Below, piece by piece: positions 1 through 11,538 of a DNA stretch of 64,000 nt; position 1 is the first letter of the stretch, and every line of letters starts with the position of its first letter. The notes beneath the pieces were generated by a model, which was given only the letters and a program-made list of their open reading frames with translations, was not told the DNA's origin and did not search any database. The translations under genes and the position numbers were made by a program. Source of the DNA: Brassica napus (Eukaryota > Streptophyta > Magnoliopsida > Brassicales > Brassicaceae); the NCBI RefSeq assembly GCF_020379485.1, contig NC_063452.1:58177338-58241337 (forward strand). The letters are read 5' to 3'.

Positions 1-1660
1 ATCACCACAGCTTCTCTTTCAAGCAGCAAGATTCTAAGTTCTTGAGTGCCAAAGGTAAAAGCAAACACTATTACAACACGTTCAGATCTTTTGTTATATA
101 AGGAACCCATGACAACTCTTCCTCACCGTTTATTGCATACATTTGTTTCATTTTTATATTTAATCCTTTTGCTTGAATATTACCAGCGCTGGTGTCTGAA
201 ATCAAGGACCTGAAAAAGAAGTCTCAGAAAGAATCTAATATTCCTCACTTGGAATATGAGTATTTGGACAGAAGTATTCATGAGGATCTGTTCAAATTAG
301 TCCAGTTCTCGTGTGAGGAGATGTGGTCTAACAAAGAGAAGATGGGTAAAGTTCTGAGACTCTGGAACAGTTTCCTGGAGCTGATGCTTGGTGTTCCGGC
401 TAGTAAAGATGTTACCACCACCTGCTGTGCTCTAAAACCACCCCAGAAAGATGAAGAAATTGGAAATGGAGCTGCTGATAAAAGATCAGGAGATGTTGAT
501 GAAAGAGTATTCTACGGGAATGAGGACTTTTATGTTCTATTCAGGCTTCATCGAGTGGGTTCTCTCACTCATTTCTTATAATTTGCGTTTCTCAGATTAC
601 AAAGCCCTGAACACTCATAGTTGTAACGATTTTTAGTTTTGAAATTTCCAGATCCTGTACGAGAGAATTTCGTTAGCAAAAACATATTGCACAGGTGGTG
701 GTGAAATGAATGGGCCGGGAGAAATACAAAAGATACTGCTGGTTCACCACATCCTTATGCAAGGCATTCCCTATAAGCCTAATCGGTGTAAGATATTACA
801 ATTTGGTCCTTTTTTTTGTATATAAACACCATCCAGATAATAGCATCATTATTGGGGGTTCTTAGGGTGAGGTTCTTAACGGAATATAAGAACCCGTCAC
901 TTAACTTTTAACTAAAAAAGCTAAGAACCGGTTCTTAAATAAGAGTTTTAAGAGCTGGTTCTTAACTTTTTTAGTTAAAAGTTAAGAGACGGGTTCTTAT
1001 ATTCCGTTAAGAACCCCACTCTAAGAACCCCCAATAATATACTCGTTTTTCTTGTGCAGGTTTATGAGTGCTGTGCTCAGTTGAAAATCACGAGTTTGAG
1101 GATGAATGCCGAGCTATTATTGGAAACCAGTCTTATGTTTTATTCATCTTGGACAAACTGTTATACAGATTGGTTAAACAGGTAAAGCATCTCCTCACCA
1201 GCTTTCTTTTGGTTTTAGATTTTGATCAGACATTACATCATTTCATCTTTTTAGCAGCTTCAAGCTGTTGTAGCGGACAATGTGGACAATAAGCTTCTTC
1301 AGTTGTATGAGTCTGGGAAATCTAGGAACACAGTGTATTATGAAAACGCCAGGATCCTCCTTCACGATGAAAATATTTACCGGATGGAATGTGTAAGAAC
1401 CCTAATCCAATCCCCACATTATGTCTCTCCATTGAGGAATTCACTATTGTTCATTGACCCTGAAAACTTGTTTCAGTCGTCCTCTCCTCCTCGTTTGTCA
1501 ATCCAGCTTATGGATTAGTATAAACAAAAAGCCCGGAGCTTATGCAGTTCCCATGGATCCCTTGTTTGCAAGTAGTTATCCTCCGGAAAAGAAGTTTCTT
1601 TCCATCTCATCACTAGTGCCACCACAGGCCATTATGTTACAAAGGTATGTGTATATCTGA
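1..1660 (+). pseudogene. SNL2: 3' part of a SIN3-like co-repressor gene (SNL2-like), damaged
   Basis: SIN3-like proteins are nuclear scaffolds for histone deacetylase complexes; this is the C-terminal region only, the rest lying off the left edge. Exons seen: 1-54, 187-554, from 652, 1060-1180, about 1258-1397 and from 1477. Recognisable blocks are [32 protein letters not shown] and the terminal RLSIQLMD followed by AYAVPMDPLFAS. Reading is broken: after 1060 the exon hits TGA unless the frame changes near 1080, and a TAG follows RLSIQLMD at 1516 while the homologous continuation lies in another frame. A hairpin MITE sits in one intron. Position next to the At5g149xx genes suggests SNL2 (At5g15020). 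It is probably a pseudogene; an unusual truncated product is possible. Confidence 0.72.
847..1036. mobile_element. Hairpin MITE in SNL2 intron
   Basis: The two halves are nearly perfect reverse complements over about 90 bp each, beginning ATTATTGGGGGTTCTTAG and ending with its complement. Only a short unpaired centre separates the arms. The terminal GGGTTCTTAG motif resembles the element at 36900-37010. I could not define a clean target-site duplication. It carries no coding capacity. Confidence 0.8.
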
Positions 1661-2099
1661 GTCTCAGTACCTTTTACATGTCTCTAACTCTAATCACTTA
1701 TATATAAAGTCCCATCTCTTGCTGTATAATTTGGTTATTGTTTTAAAACTTTTGTTATCTAAACTATACTAAAAGGAGAATATCTTCCCCTCTAAAGCTA
1801 TCCACGTCATCTAATTAAATCATCCAATAACAATCATTTTTTCTGCCACGTCTGCTATGTTTCGGCTTATCCCTTAGCCCAAATTAAACTTCACATCGAA
1901 ATCAACTTCGGCTATGATTCATCTTCCTCGATTCCCAGCCGTTTTTTTTTTCTTCAAGTTTTCATTCTTCAACGCCTCGTAACTAATTAGGGTGTGGAAG
2001 AGCTGTCTCTTCTCTTCATCTCTTCGTCTCTTTTTTTTTGCTCAAACATCTCCCCGTCTCTATCTCTTCCTCCATGTCTCTCTCTCTATGTCTCTCTCT

Positions 2100-2815
2100 C
2101 GATGATGAATCAACAAGGCCATCCCGAACCTGATTCTGAACCTCCTCCGACGATACCTTCGAGTCGGTGGGTGTTGAGATGAGGAATGGTGAAGAAACTA
2201 AATGTGTTTTTCCCTCGACGAGTCTCCTTTGCAGTTTGGTGGGTTGATTGAAAAGTTAAGGTCTTTTGATCCTGTTTCGTGTTCTAATTCTCTGTAGTTA
2301 AGGTTCTTTACTGAGAAAATATTTTGGGTGATGCAGATCTTTGATAGTTTTCAGAGAACTATCAACTTTTATTGAATTGTCGCTCATCTTCTTTTTAATT
2401 ATCAATAGGGTGATACAAAGGGATCAGCAAAAGGTGGGGATGCAAATTCAAAGAAAGATGGTCAATCAAGCCAAAATGGCCAGGTACAGACACCTGGTCT
2501 TTCATATACTCGAATTCCTTCAAAAGCATCAGCTTTACCCTGATGAGCAGATCCTCAAGTTCTAGATCGAGCTTCTGAACAAGACCAACAAAAGTCTCCA
2601 CCACACAGAAGACGCTCCCCAAGATATAATAATGTCTGTGAAAGTTTGCCTCTTTCGTCTTTGTTGGTTGGTTGGTTGATGATGAATGTTTCTGGTGATA
2701 GATATGGAGGAAGGGCTGCACCGCTCGTGACGTTCCTTTTGAACCCTAATGTTGTCCAGGAGCTAAGAGGTGATAAGCAATACAATCTCCAGATGCTGAA
2801 AGAACGTTACCAGGT
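2100..2815 (+). other. Exon-like fragments upstream of the BIO1 fragment
   Basis: This stretch has higher GC than its surroundings and short open frames in different phases. One block (about 2405-2530) reads GDTKGSAKGGDANSKKDGQ with further polar residues; another (2700-2815) contains NVVQELRGDKQYNLQMLKERYQ-like sequence with a GT donor after it. None belongs to BIO3, which in Arabidopsis is fused in front of BIO1. I infer that these are pieces of one or more other genes captured by the Helitron; I do not recognise the donors. Confidence 0.4.
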
Positions 2816-2888
2816 TGTGATTTTGTGTTGTTTCGTTTGTGTTTAGTATCGAGGAACTCAGTTTTGATATGTAATATTTTTTATCAGA

Positions 2889-5494
2889 TTGGTCCAGACC
2901 AGATTGAATGAGGGAATTACTCAGCATAAACTTGTGCCTGAAGAAACTGTGACGGTTATTGACTCCCGCTGTGGTGAAAAATTTTCAGTTTACAAGGTTT
3001 GTATGCAAAGATCAATTTTTAACATGTCCCACATTTTTTTAGCTCATCTAGAACTTTGCCACTTTCGTCATTTTCAGGGTTCTGGTAACGATTCTATTAC
3101 CCAGCAGTTTGATGCTTGTGCTAGCTGGTGGACACAGGGGCCAGATCCTGTTTTCCAGGTCATCTGTGCCTATTGTTTTGTATCTTAATGCTTATCTTTT
3201 CTTGTGGTGAATCTTCTGAAGTTTATTTTGAAATTTTCTTTAGGCGGTTGCAGGCTGAGCTAGCTAGAGAAATGGCTTACACTGCTGCTAGGTTCGGCAT
3301 GTTATGTTCCCTGAGAATGTATATGAACCTGCCTTGAAATGTGCTGAGCTCTTGGTAGATGGAGTGGGAAAAGGTTTCTTCTCTCACATTGTTTCTATTA
3401 TTTTTTTCAAGCATTGATGGGAGGGCTAATTAGTTTTATACATGCAGGCTGGGCTTCTCGAGTGTACTTCTCAGATAATGGATCCACAGCTATCGAAATT
3501 GCCCTGAAGATGGCGTTTCGTAAGTTTTGTGTTGATCATGAGACCCTATTGGAATTTTCTGAGGGTAGAGATGAGAAAAAACATATTGTGGTTAAGGTAC
3601 AACCATTTTGCTAGTGCTCAATGATACTTAGACGCTTTAATGTTGTATCTGTTAGCGTACGGTAGACTTAAAAAGTGTGTACTTACTGAGATGTGCGTTG
3701 TATTTTTAGGTCCTAGCTCTTAGGGGGTCTTACCATGGGGATACTTTAGGAGCAATGGAAGCACAAGCACCATCACCTTACACAGGCTTCCTCCAGCAGC
3801 CGTGGTATGGACGGAGTTTTTTTCTTTATCGCTTTTCATGATTCCGACTTGAAAATTCTCTATTGAATTTTATTGCTTAGATAGAAATATCATTCCTTAA
3901 GGATGAACGATATCATGATTACATCACCTGTGAATATTCTCATTGTCTTGCTTCTCTTTGATTAGGTTTGCATCTATCTTTGTATTTGTAGATATACTGG
4001 AAAAGGTCTGTTTCTGGATCCTTCTACTGATATCCTCTTCAATGGAGCTTGAAATCTCTCTCTCCCTAAATTTTTTGCTGAAATAGCCCCAGAAGAATAT
4101 GGAAGTAAATATCATAATTTCCTCTCCTCTCTCTGTTATCCTCCTTTACATATATTTTAGCTATGTGATTTAGTACTCCCAAACTCTTACAGCCTTCAGC
4201 ACTCGTGATGAGATTTTCGACAAGAGTAGAGACACATCAACTCTTGCAACAACCTATTTGGCCTATGTATCAAAACAGCTACAAGAGTATTCTGGAAATA
4301 CACAATCCGCCCATGTTGGAGCACTGATAATAGAACCAGGTATGACTATGATAGTATATCCATAAGTATGACTTCAGATATTCAGTAAGGCTTAGCATCG
4401 TGCTATCTAAATTGCTAGATTCAAACTACTATTTTATTAAGGTGGCTGATTGTATCTGCAGTGATCCATGGTGCTGGGGGAATGCACATGGTTGATCCTC
4501 TCTTCCAACGAGTTCTGGTCAACGAGTGCAGGAACAGAAAAATTCCAGTAATTTTCAATGAAGTGTTCACAGGTTTCTGGCGTCTTGGAGTAGAGGTAGT
4601 ATATATATTTTATGTCATCTTGTGTTATATATTTTCATTCTGCTAACAAAGTTACAATGATATTACCAAAGACTCATGCCGAACTTCTCGGTTGCAAACC
4701 AGACATAGCTTGCTACGCCAAACTGATGACTGGTGGAATGATTCCTTTGGCTGTAACTCTTGCCACAGATGCTTTGTTTGATTCATTTTCTGGAGATCCA
4801 AAGGTAAGAAAAGTAGAAGAACCATCTTCATGCTTTTCTTTTCTTCTGCTTGAAGATATCTAATCCTCTTTATTGGTTGTAGCTTCAAGCACTGCTTCAT
4901 GGTCACTCATACTCAGCTCATGCTATGGGATGCGCAACAGCCGCCAAAGCCATCGAATGGTTCAAAGATCCAGAGACTAACCATAACATCATCCCACAAG
5001 GAGGAATCTTAAGAGAGGTACTAAGACAAAATATAAACATCTTTGTGTCAGATGATCAGTAATCAAACATCTCTAAATGGGTTTCAACCGTACACATGTT
5101 TTTGTGCAGCTGTGGGATGAAGAACTGGTGCAGCAAATATCATGTCACAGTGCGGTTCAAAGGGTGGTTGTAATAGGAACCCTTTTCGCTCTAGAACTTA
5201 AAGTAGATGCTTCCAACTCCAGGTAAAGATCTACTGAATCTCTTTTAAAAAGCATTGTATTGAAGAACCAGACTTTTGGTATCTCATATGGTTTGTGTTT
5301 TGCTCTGCATGTGTTTTAGGTATGCTTCGTTGTACGCAAAGTCTCTTTTACAGATGCTCAGGGAAGATGGAATCTTCATGCGGCCTCTAGGAAACGTCGT
5401 GTACCTCATGTGTGGCCCTTGCACGTCTCCTGAATTTTGCCGGGAATTGCTGTCTAAGCTCTACATAAGGTTTGGAGAATTTAATAGGGCATAG
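2889..5494 (+). pseudogene. BIO1: Captured BIO1 (DAPA aminotransferase) fragment, broken
   Basis: BIO1 is the PLP enzyme 7,8-diaminopelargonate aminotransferase of biotin synthesis; in Arabidopsis (At5g57590) it is fused behind BIO3 and acts in mitochondria. Exons here match the aminotransferase half from TQHKLVPEETVTVIDSRCG to the C-terminal FGEFNRA, including SDNGSTAIEIALKMAFRKF, the SYHGDTLGAMEAQ segment and the PLP-lysine region AKLMTGGMIPLAVTLATD. It has at least three lesions: a one-base loss near 3298 after YTAARFG, an in-frame TGA at 4050-4052 where the family has Trp, and Asn (AAT, 4557-4559) in place of the conserved Asp of IFDE that contacts the PLP ring. The BIO3 domain is missing. 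It lies inside Helitron 1, so I infer capture followed by decay. Confidence 0.88.
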
Positions 5495-5596
5495 TACTCC
5501 ACATTGTTTTTAATATTGTATTTAATTAGAAAACAGTTTATCCATAATTGTGTTCCAATATACAGGAGTCCAAAGCCACATAAGACTTATTTACTA

Positions 5597-5850
5597 CTCC
5601 CTTTGTTCCTGAAAGTAAGATTTTCTAGAGTATGCACGCTTATTAAGAATTTTAATAAATATTTATAATTTAATTTATTTTTTACTTTATTATACACTTT
5701 TCAATAACTTTCCACCAATGAAATTTAATCAATTCAAATATTTTCCATTAATGTTCCTCAAAAGTATAAAAAAATACTTTAACAATATAGAAAATCTATC
5801 TTTGTGGAACAAGAAAAAAATCTAAAACATCTTACTTTCAGGAACGGAGG
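5597..5850. mobile_element. Stowaway-like MITE
   Basis: The ends CTCCCTTTGTTCCTG and CAGGAACGGAGG are inverted repeats and are flanked by TA on both sides, as expected of Tc1/mariner-type MITEs. The inner arms (AAGTAAGAT and ATCTTACTT) also pair. It is related in terminal motif to the elements at 43457 and 44551. Confidence 0.75.
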
Positions 5851-5855
5851 TAGTA

Positions 5856-7188
5856 TAATGTTATCAAAATTATATTAGAACAAATTTACAAAAACAACAT
5901 ATATACATTCTAAGAAGAGTTTTTTTTGTTTACCCTAGAGGACGTGGATTCACCAGCTAATTATCTGTCATATCATATATATATATATTTTAGAAAAAGC
6001 AAAATCACAAAAATTTGCTAAGTTATATTCTGTTTTTAAAACTAAAAGAAAAGTAAAAATAAATTAAAAAAATAGTACTAGCTGCAAAAAATGAGTTTTT
6101 TTAAAACATTATTAACGATGTCAGTAAAATTACACTAAGTCGTAAAGTCTAACCATTAAACCCTAAACCTTTGGGTAAATCCTAAACTCTAAATCTTAAA
6201 AACTAAACAATAAATCTTAAATACTAAATCCTAAACGCCGTGAGCAAAACTCTAAATCTTAGCCCTAAACCCTAGGGTTTAGGATTTACCCTATAGTTTA
6301 GGGTTTACCAAAGAGTTTAGAGTTTATCCAATGGCTTAGGGTTTACCCAATCATTTAGGGTTTACCCAAGGGTTTAGGATTTACCCAAAAATTTAAGGTT
6401 TAGTTTTTAGAGTTTAATGTTTAGGATTTAGGATTTATTGTTTTGTGTTATAAAAAATTTGTACTATTTTTTTTTAACATCATATAATTTGACAATTTTT
6501 TATTATTTTGTTTCTTTTTTTTTCAACTACTGAATATGAGCTCGCGGATTTTTATTGGTCGGTGAATAAATAATTTTTCTAAGAAATATCAAAGTACGGA
6601 TCAATAATTTTTCTAGATTTAAATTATTGGTCACTAATAATAGTATTATTACGTCACTTCCAATCAATATTAATATTATTTTATAATTTAATATTTTTAC
6701 TATTTAATAATGCATCGACAAATTTTAAACGGTTTTAGTTTTAAAACAATTATCAATCATCAATTTTATAAAATTTACGTAAAACAATAATAATAAATGC
6801 AGGTGCATTATTGAACAAATTTGTTTGTTCTGATGTGTTTACTTATATGAAATTTTAATCCCTAAAATGTTTCAAATCTTATACAAAAGTAAAGTTTGCC
6901 AAACATAATAAAAGAAGAGTAATTCAAACTATCTTCCTAATTTTACTGTGATAGTCAGGTTACTCTTTTTCATTTCATGTAATAGAAACTTATTTGAGAT
7001 TAATATAAATAAAATTTTAAAACGATAAATAAAATTTTAAAACTAAATTTTCCCATTTATACAAAATATTTACAATGAAAGTAAAAATAGTAAGTTGCAA
7101 TTGATTAAATAAACACAATTAATCTAAAATTAAGATGATAATTTACATGTGAAAAAAATATGAAAAAAAAAATTTTAAAATATATTAT
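5856..7188. repeat. AT-rich stretch with degenerate telomere-like inverted repeats
   Basis: No gene is visible. At about 6140-6450 many short units resemble CCCTAAA or TTTAGGG variants. They run as CTAAA-type on the left and TTTAGGG-type on the right, meeting at a palindrome CCCTAAACCCTAGGGTTTAGG near 6261-6285. On the right, units such as GGGTTTACCCAA recur at about 16-20-bp spacing. The remainder is A/T-rich with no clear structure. Confidence 0.6.
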
Positions 7189-7203
7189 CCGCGCGTAGCG
7201 CGG
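7189..7203 (+). other. Helitron 1 terminal hairpin
   Basis: CCGCGCGTAGCGCGG folds into a 6-bp GC stem with a 3-base loop, 12 bases before the end of the element. Such a hairpin near the 3' end is the replication terminator of Helitrons. Confidence 0.7.
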
Positions 7204-7763
7204 AAAAACGATCTATCTATCCTATACTAAAAGGAACATATAGAGTGTTTTAAGCCTATCCACGTAGGCAAATATATTCCTCCAATCATAACATTTTATT
7301 AATACACGTAGGATACAGGATGCGTTTGTTTTGGTTTACTGGGTTCGTCTTTATCGGTTTAATAATGAAAACACGCGAGACGGATATATAGCGATTTGGG
7401 CTTCGATCACACGCGGGACGGATATAGGGATTTGGGCTTCGAATTGGTTTGATTTGGGCTTCGATATGGTTTTCTATAGATTTTCTATGGGTTACGAATT
7501 GGTTTAGGATAGATAGATATTAAAAAAAAAAACAAAACGCGACGGAAACTCCGATGCTTTGCGCCTCCATCTCTTCGTCTTCTCTCTTTGCTCTTCAACG
7601 TAACAGATCTCTCGATCAACATCTCTACAATCAATACCCCACGACATCTCGATCGATCAATTCTTCTTGATGAGTTCCTTTCCGTTTGCTCTTCTCCTCC
7701 TCCTTTATATACTGTTATTCTCTTTCGAGTGGAAACCAAACCTCGAACTTCTCTCCTTAATCT

Positions 7764-10700
7764 ATGGCGATGAAACCGAATGGAAAATCCCATGTTACCT
7801 CCGATCACGATGAAAAAATCATGCTTTTCCGCGATGTCACACCGGGTCCCCACGAAACCCAGCTGCGTTTCCGGTTGATTCATTTCTGGGAGGCTTGGAA
7901 CCCTCTAAAGAAGACGCTTATTGGCCTTGAGATGCTTCTAATAGACGAGCAGGTATTTGATTTCACCTAACATAGTTTTTAGCGTAAAAAAGATTTGATT
8001 GGTTTTGTATTTTCTCGCGTTTCTTCGTTCTTCCATATTTGATCGTTCTTAAAGTATTTATTTACATATTTAGATGTTAGTTTTTTCACTAACGTTAATT
8101 TTTACAAAATTAAAAAAAAGATTTGATTGGTTTTGTATTTTCTCGCGTTTCTTCGTTCTACCATATTAGATCGTTCTTAAAGTTTTTATTTACATATTTA
8201 GATGTTAGTTTTTTCACTAACGTTAATTTTTACAAAATTAAAAAAAAGATTTGATTGGTTTTGTATTTTCTCGCGTTTCTTCGTTCTACCATATTAGATC
8301 GTTCTTAAAGTTTTTATTTAGATATTTAGAGGGTTCCAATTTTTTCACTAACGTTAATTTTTACAAAATTAAAACAAAGATTTGATTGGTTTTGTATTTT
8401 CTCGCAGAGATCTGTTATCCAAGGATTCATTCCGCCAAGCCGTATTGAGAGACACTTGCCTAAAATGAAGCCTGGATTGCTTTACAAGCTCAACAATTTT
8501 TATGGGTCAAGCAACAAAACCGTGTATCGGGTTTCTGATCATGCTGTGACGGTGTCGTTCTCATGGAACTCGGAGCTCTCTGTTCTTGAAGACAGTCCCA
8601 CCCCTTTTGATGAAGACAGATTCCGTTTTCATTCCTTTGAGGATTTTCAAGCTAACTGTGATCGCAAAGGAGACCTCTACGGTAAGAAAAGTTATCACCC
8701 ACACCATCTCTGAGTTGCAATGCTTGATGTGGTATTTGTCTTCGTTGCTGCTCAGATAAAAATCTAGAATTTTGCTTACAATGTGCTTAAAATTTGATTT
8801 GTTAAAATGATTGTATTGTAGTGTAGTATGGTTTGGATCTGTTAGCTGCTTCAGTACTATGCGTGTTTGGTTTTGGTTTGGTCATAAGAAAGTAGTTTAC
8901 TTTTTGCGCACTCTTCTTACTTTCACGGTTGATTTTGAAATTTTGTTAAAATGTATTGTAGGTTTGTGATAAGCATTCTCTGGAATCGTTGTCTTTATCA
9001 GTTTCTGCGATCACTCTTTCAGAACAGAACATGACAAATGATATTCACTAATTTTGTTTATAGCCTTAGGAAGGATTTTTTTACAACATTCGGGTTTTGT
9101 TTTTTTTTTTTTTTGAGGGTTCTATTGTAGTATAGTTTGATTATGATGCTTGAGTTCTATGTGTGTTTCAGTTTTGTCTGGTCATGAAATAGTAGAACGC
9201 TATTGTGTAGTCTTCTTACTTACACGCTTGATGAACAATGGTATAGATGTTGTTGGGCACATGAAGGTGGTTAATAGAGAGTGTCTCATTGGGACCCCAG
9301 TTCTTGATGAAGTGGAGATAGCTAGGGCGAGGCATGTGTTGGTTCATGTGCAGTCATACGAGTAAGTTTTTTATTATTTCTTAAACACTTTATCTGTCTA
9401 CTTATATTAACCATTCAGTGACGATTTTTTGCAGTGGACCTGTGATGAAGCTCTACCTTTGGGACCAGGCTGCAAAAAATTCAAATCATACGAAGGCACC
9501 CCCACCGTGTTATTGGTCACTACGGTTAACACTAAGAGTCTCGGAGGTTCAATTTCTATCTTTATAAAACTTTCTTACATTTACATATCTACTCTTTTTG
9601 GTCTTTAAATGGGTTTTGCTTAATAAACCAGGTACTCTGGCACTGACTTCAATGTCCTCCTCACGTGTCTTTATGGACTACGATGTCCAACCTACGATCG
9701 ACTACTTTAGCTGGTAAATCTATATATATTTTCACTTTTATATTTAATCTTTCGCTGCCTCACCCCATATCAATGATTGAATGGATCAAAATGCGACTAC
9801 TCTGTCTCAGGTTGGGCTCTAACCCACAGAGTGCTGAGCTGGTTAATGCAGAAGTGGTTACTAAAAGGGAGACACTGACCATAGGAGAAATATTCTCCTA
9901 CATCAAGCAGGGATCTAATAAGGTACGACTTGGTCTAATTATTTCTTAGTCATTTATCCAAAACTATGCGTCTTATATAGCTTTGCTGTCTAGGAGGCTT
10001 TTTTTGAGTGCACGGCAACGATTGATGATGTGGTCCATGGTTCAACCTGGTATTACATATCATGCAGTGGTTGCCATACTAAGGCTACGAAAGGACCAAC
10101 TTCTTTGATGTGTTCAAAATGTGGGAAAGTCAACATATCAGGAGTACCACAGTATTTACTCTATACTCACTTCTCAATTCTCAGTAGCAATTTGAATGGT
10201 TCTAATTTCTTCATGGCAGGTACCGTGCACAGATATCTGTCTATGACAACAGTGACCAAGCTGTTTTTGTACTGCTTGGTGATGCTGGTTTTGAGTTAAC
10301 TGGGAAACATGCAGCCGAGTTAGTCAGCAGCTATTTTGAGGTAAGTTTCATCAGTCGGAACTGTTAGTATCTGTACTCTGAATATTGGTCTTCAAGTTGC
10401 TATTGAATATTGGTAATCTTGAATGTCAGGCTAATGGAGACCAAGGAGTTACCCAAGAGGTGCCTTTCCCGGAAGCTTTAATCAGCACTATCGGTCAGAA
10501 ACATAACTTTTGTGTGAAAGTTACAAAGCACAACTTTGATGGGAAGTCTCGATCTTTAACTGTGACCAAGATTCTCCCTCTGGACACTCCACCAGTCACA
10601 GAATCTGCGGGAGGAAACTACAATCCGGCAACTTCGGAGGAGACATTTGAGACTGGAGCTAACGTGTGTGGAGCTTCCAAAACCAGTGTGGATCCAGCAG

Positions 10701-10768
10701 AGGGAAGTAAGAGAAATGGTGACATTGGTGAGATGGGCAAAGCAAAACGCCTGAAGCGTGGGGTGTAG
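7764..10768 (+). pseudogene. RPA1-like single-strand DNA-binding protein gene, one frameshift
   Basis: It is related to the large subunit of replication protein A, which binds single-stranded DNA in the nucleus. Exons by splice signals: 7764-7952, 8408-8681, 9247-9361, 9435-9546, 9632-9713, 9811-9922, 9994-10151, 10220-10340 and 10430-10768. The first exons form DUF223-type OB folds (FRDVTPGPHETQLRFRLIHF; RHLPKMKPGLLYKL). The C-terminal domain has the RPA zinc ribbon CSGC...CSKC followed by YRAQISVYDNSDQAVFVLLGDAG. The tail ends in a basic KAKRLKRGV, a possible nuclear signal. In exon 4 the A-run near 9470 is one base short of the reading frame that continues the homology, so the gene is broken there unless this is a sequence error. 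All other exons join in frame. It belongs to Helitron 2. Confidence 0.82.
7991..8405 (+). repeat. 128-bp tandem repeat inside RPA-like intron 1
   Basis: Three nearly identical units start at 7991, 8119 and 8247, and a fourth partial unit starts at 8378. Each begins AGATTTGATTGGTTTTG and continues with TTTTCTCGCG and TTCGTTCT. The fourth unit ends in TTTTCTCGCAG, which is the splice acceptor of exon 2. The first three have TTTCTCGCGTTTC at the same place and so lack the AG. Confidence 0.92.
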
Positions 10769-11538
10769 ATCTTTCGTGTGCGTCTTACGTCTTGCATGGG
10801 ATTATATCTAAAGTTTTTTTTCCAGTCTATTATTGACTCATGATTTCTTTCGGTTTTTTTAAAGTTTTTTTTATACTCTGAATGCCTATGTTTTAATAAC
10901 CATTATTCTACTTCTTAAGGCTTATAATTCTGTTTCTTAAGGTGTTTTGAAATCTATCTTTGTGACAACAGGTCAATCATTTCTGTATTTGAAAATCATT
11001 CTTCACGAACTGTGAATGTTTTTTGAAAAATGCACGTAATGAAAGCAACAACATTGAAGGAAAAAATGAGGTTTTCAAGTCCATATTTTATTTTTTTTTA
11101 AAACGTGTTTTCAATAACCATGATTACTCCACTTTCCTTAAAAGTGTTCAACGGCATAAATTTAGTACCGTAATATGAAAAATAATCAATCAAGTAATTG
11201 ATATTTATTTCCAATAACGTAAGAGAATATTTGCATATCTTGTGCATTAGCTGCAATGCCTAAAGCATTGTTTTTTATTGCGTAACTCTCAGCAAAATAA
11301 GAAAATAGAAGTACGAAGCATTCCTTTAAGCTGTTGCACGGAGAACCAAGCTTTCTATTTCCATTTTGAAAAAAATACTGAAATCACCATTGGAAGTGTC
11401 TACCAAGCTTTAATCAACGCTAGACTCCAACCAACTGTGAAAGGGTAAGAATTTTTTAATCATCCAAGAAGATACAAATCTTAGTTCATCAGTCTAACTG
11501 GTAATCGGTTTCATTATAAGGATATAAATATAAAAGGA
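10769..11538. other. Spacer between the two OB-fold genes
   Basis: It is AT-rich, presumably holding the 3' region of the RPA-like gene and the promoter of the next gene. I see no open frame, repeat or RNA gene. Confidence 0.5.

Larger units (their letters stand above)
1758..7215 (+). mobile_element. Helitron 1, carrying captured gene fragments
   Basis: Non-autonomous rolling-circle transposon candidate. The 5' end reads TCTAAACTATACTAAAAGG, directly after an A, as Helitrons require. The 3' side has a short GC-rich hairpin (7189-7203) followed by AAAAACGATCTA. The expected CTRR end is incomplete (CTA only), because Helitron 2 begins at the next base. Inside are a broken BIO1 fragment with introns, a stretch of other exon-like fragments, a Stowaway-like MITE and degenerate telomere-like repeats. 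No Rep/helicase gene is visible. Capture of intron-containing gene pieces is typical of plant Helitrons. The exact 3' boundary is uncertain by a base or two. Confidence 0.65.
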
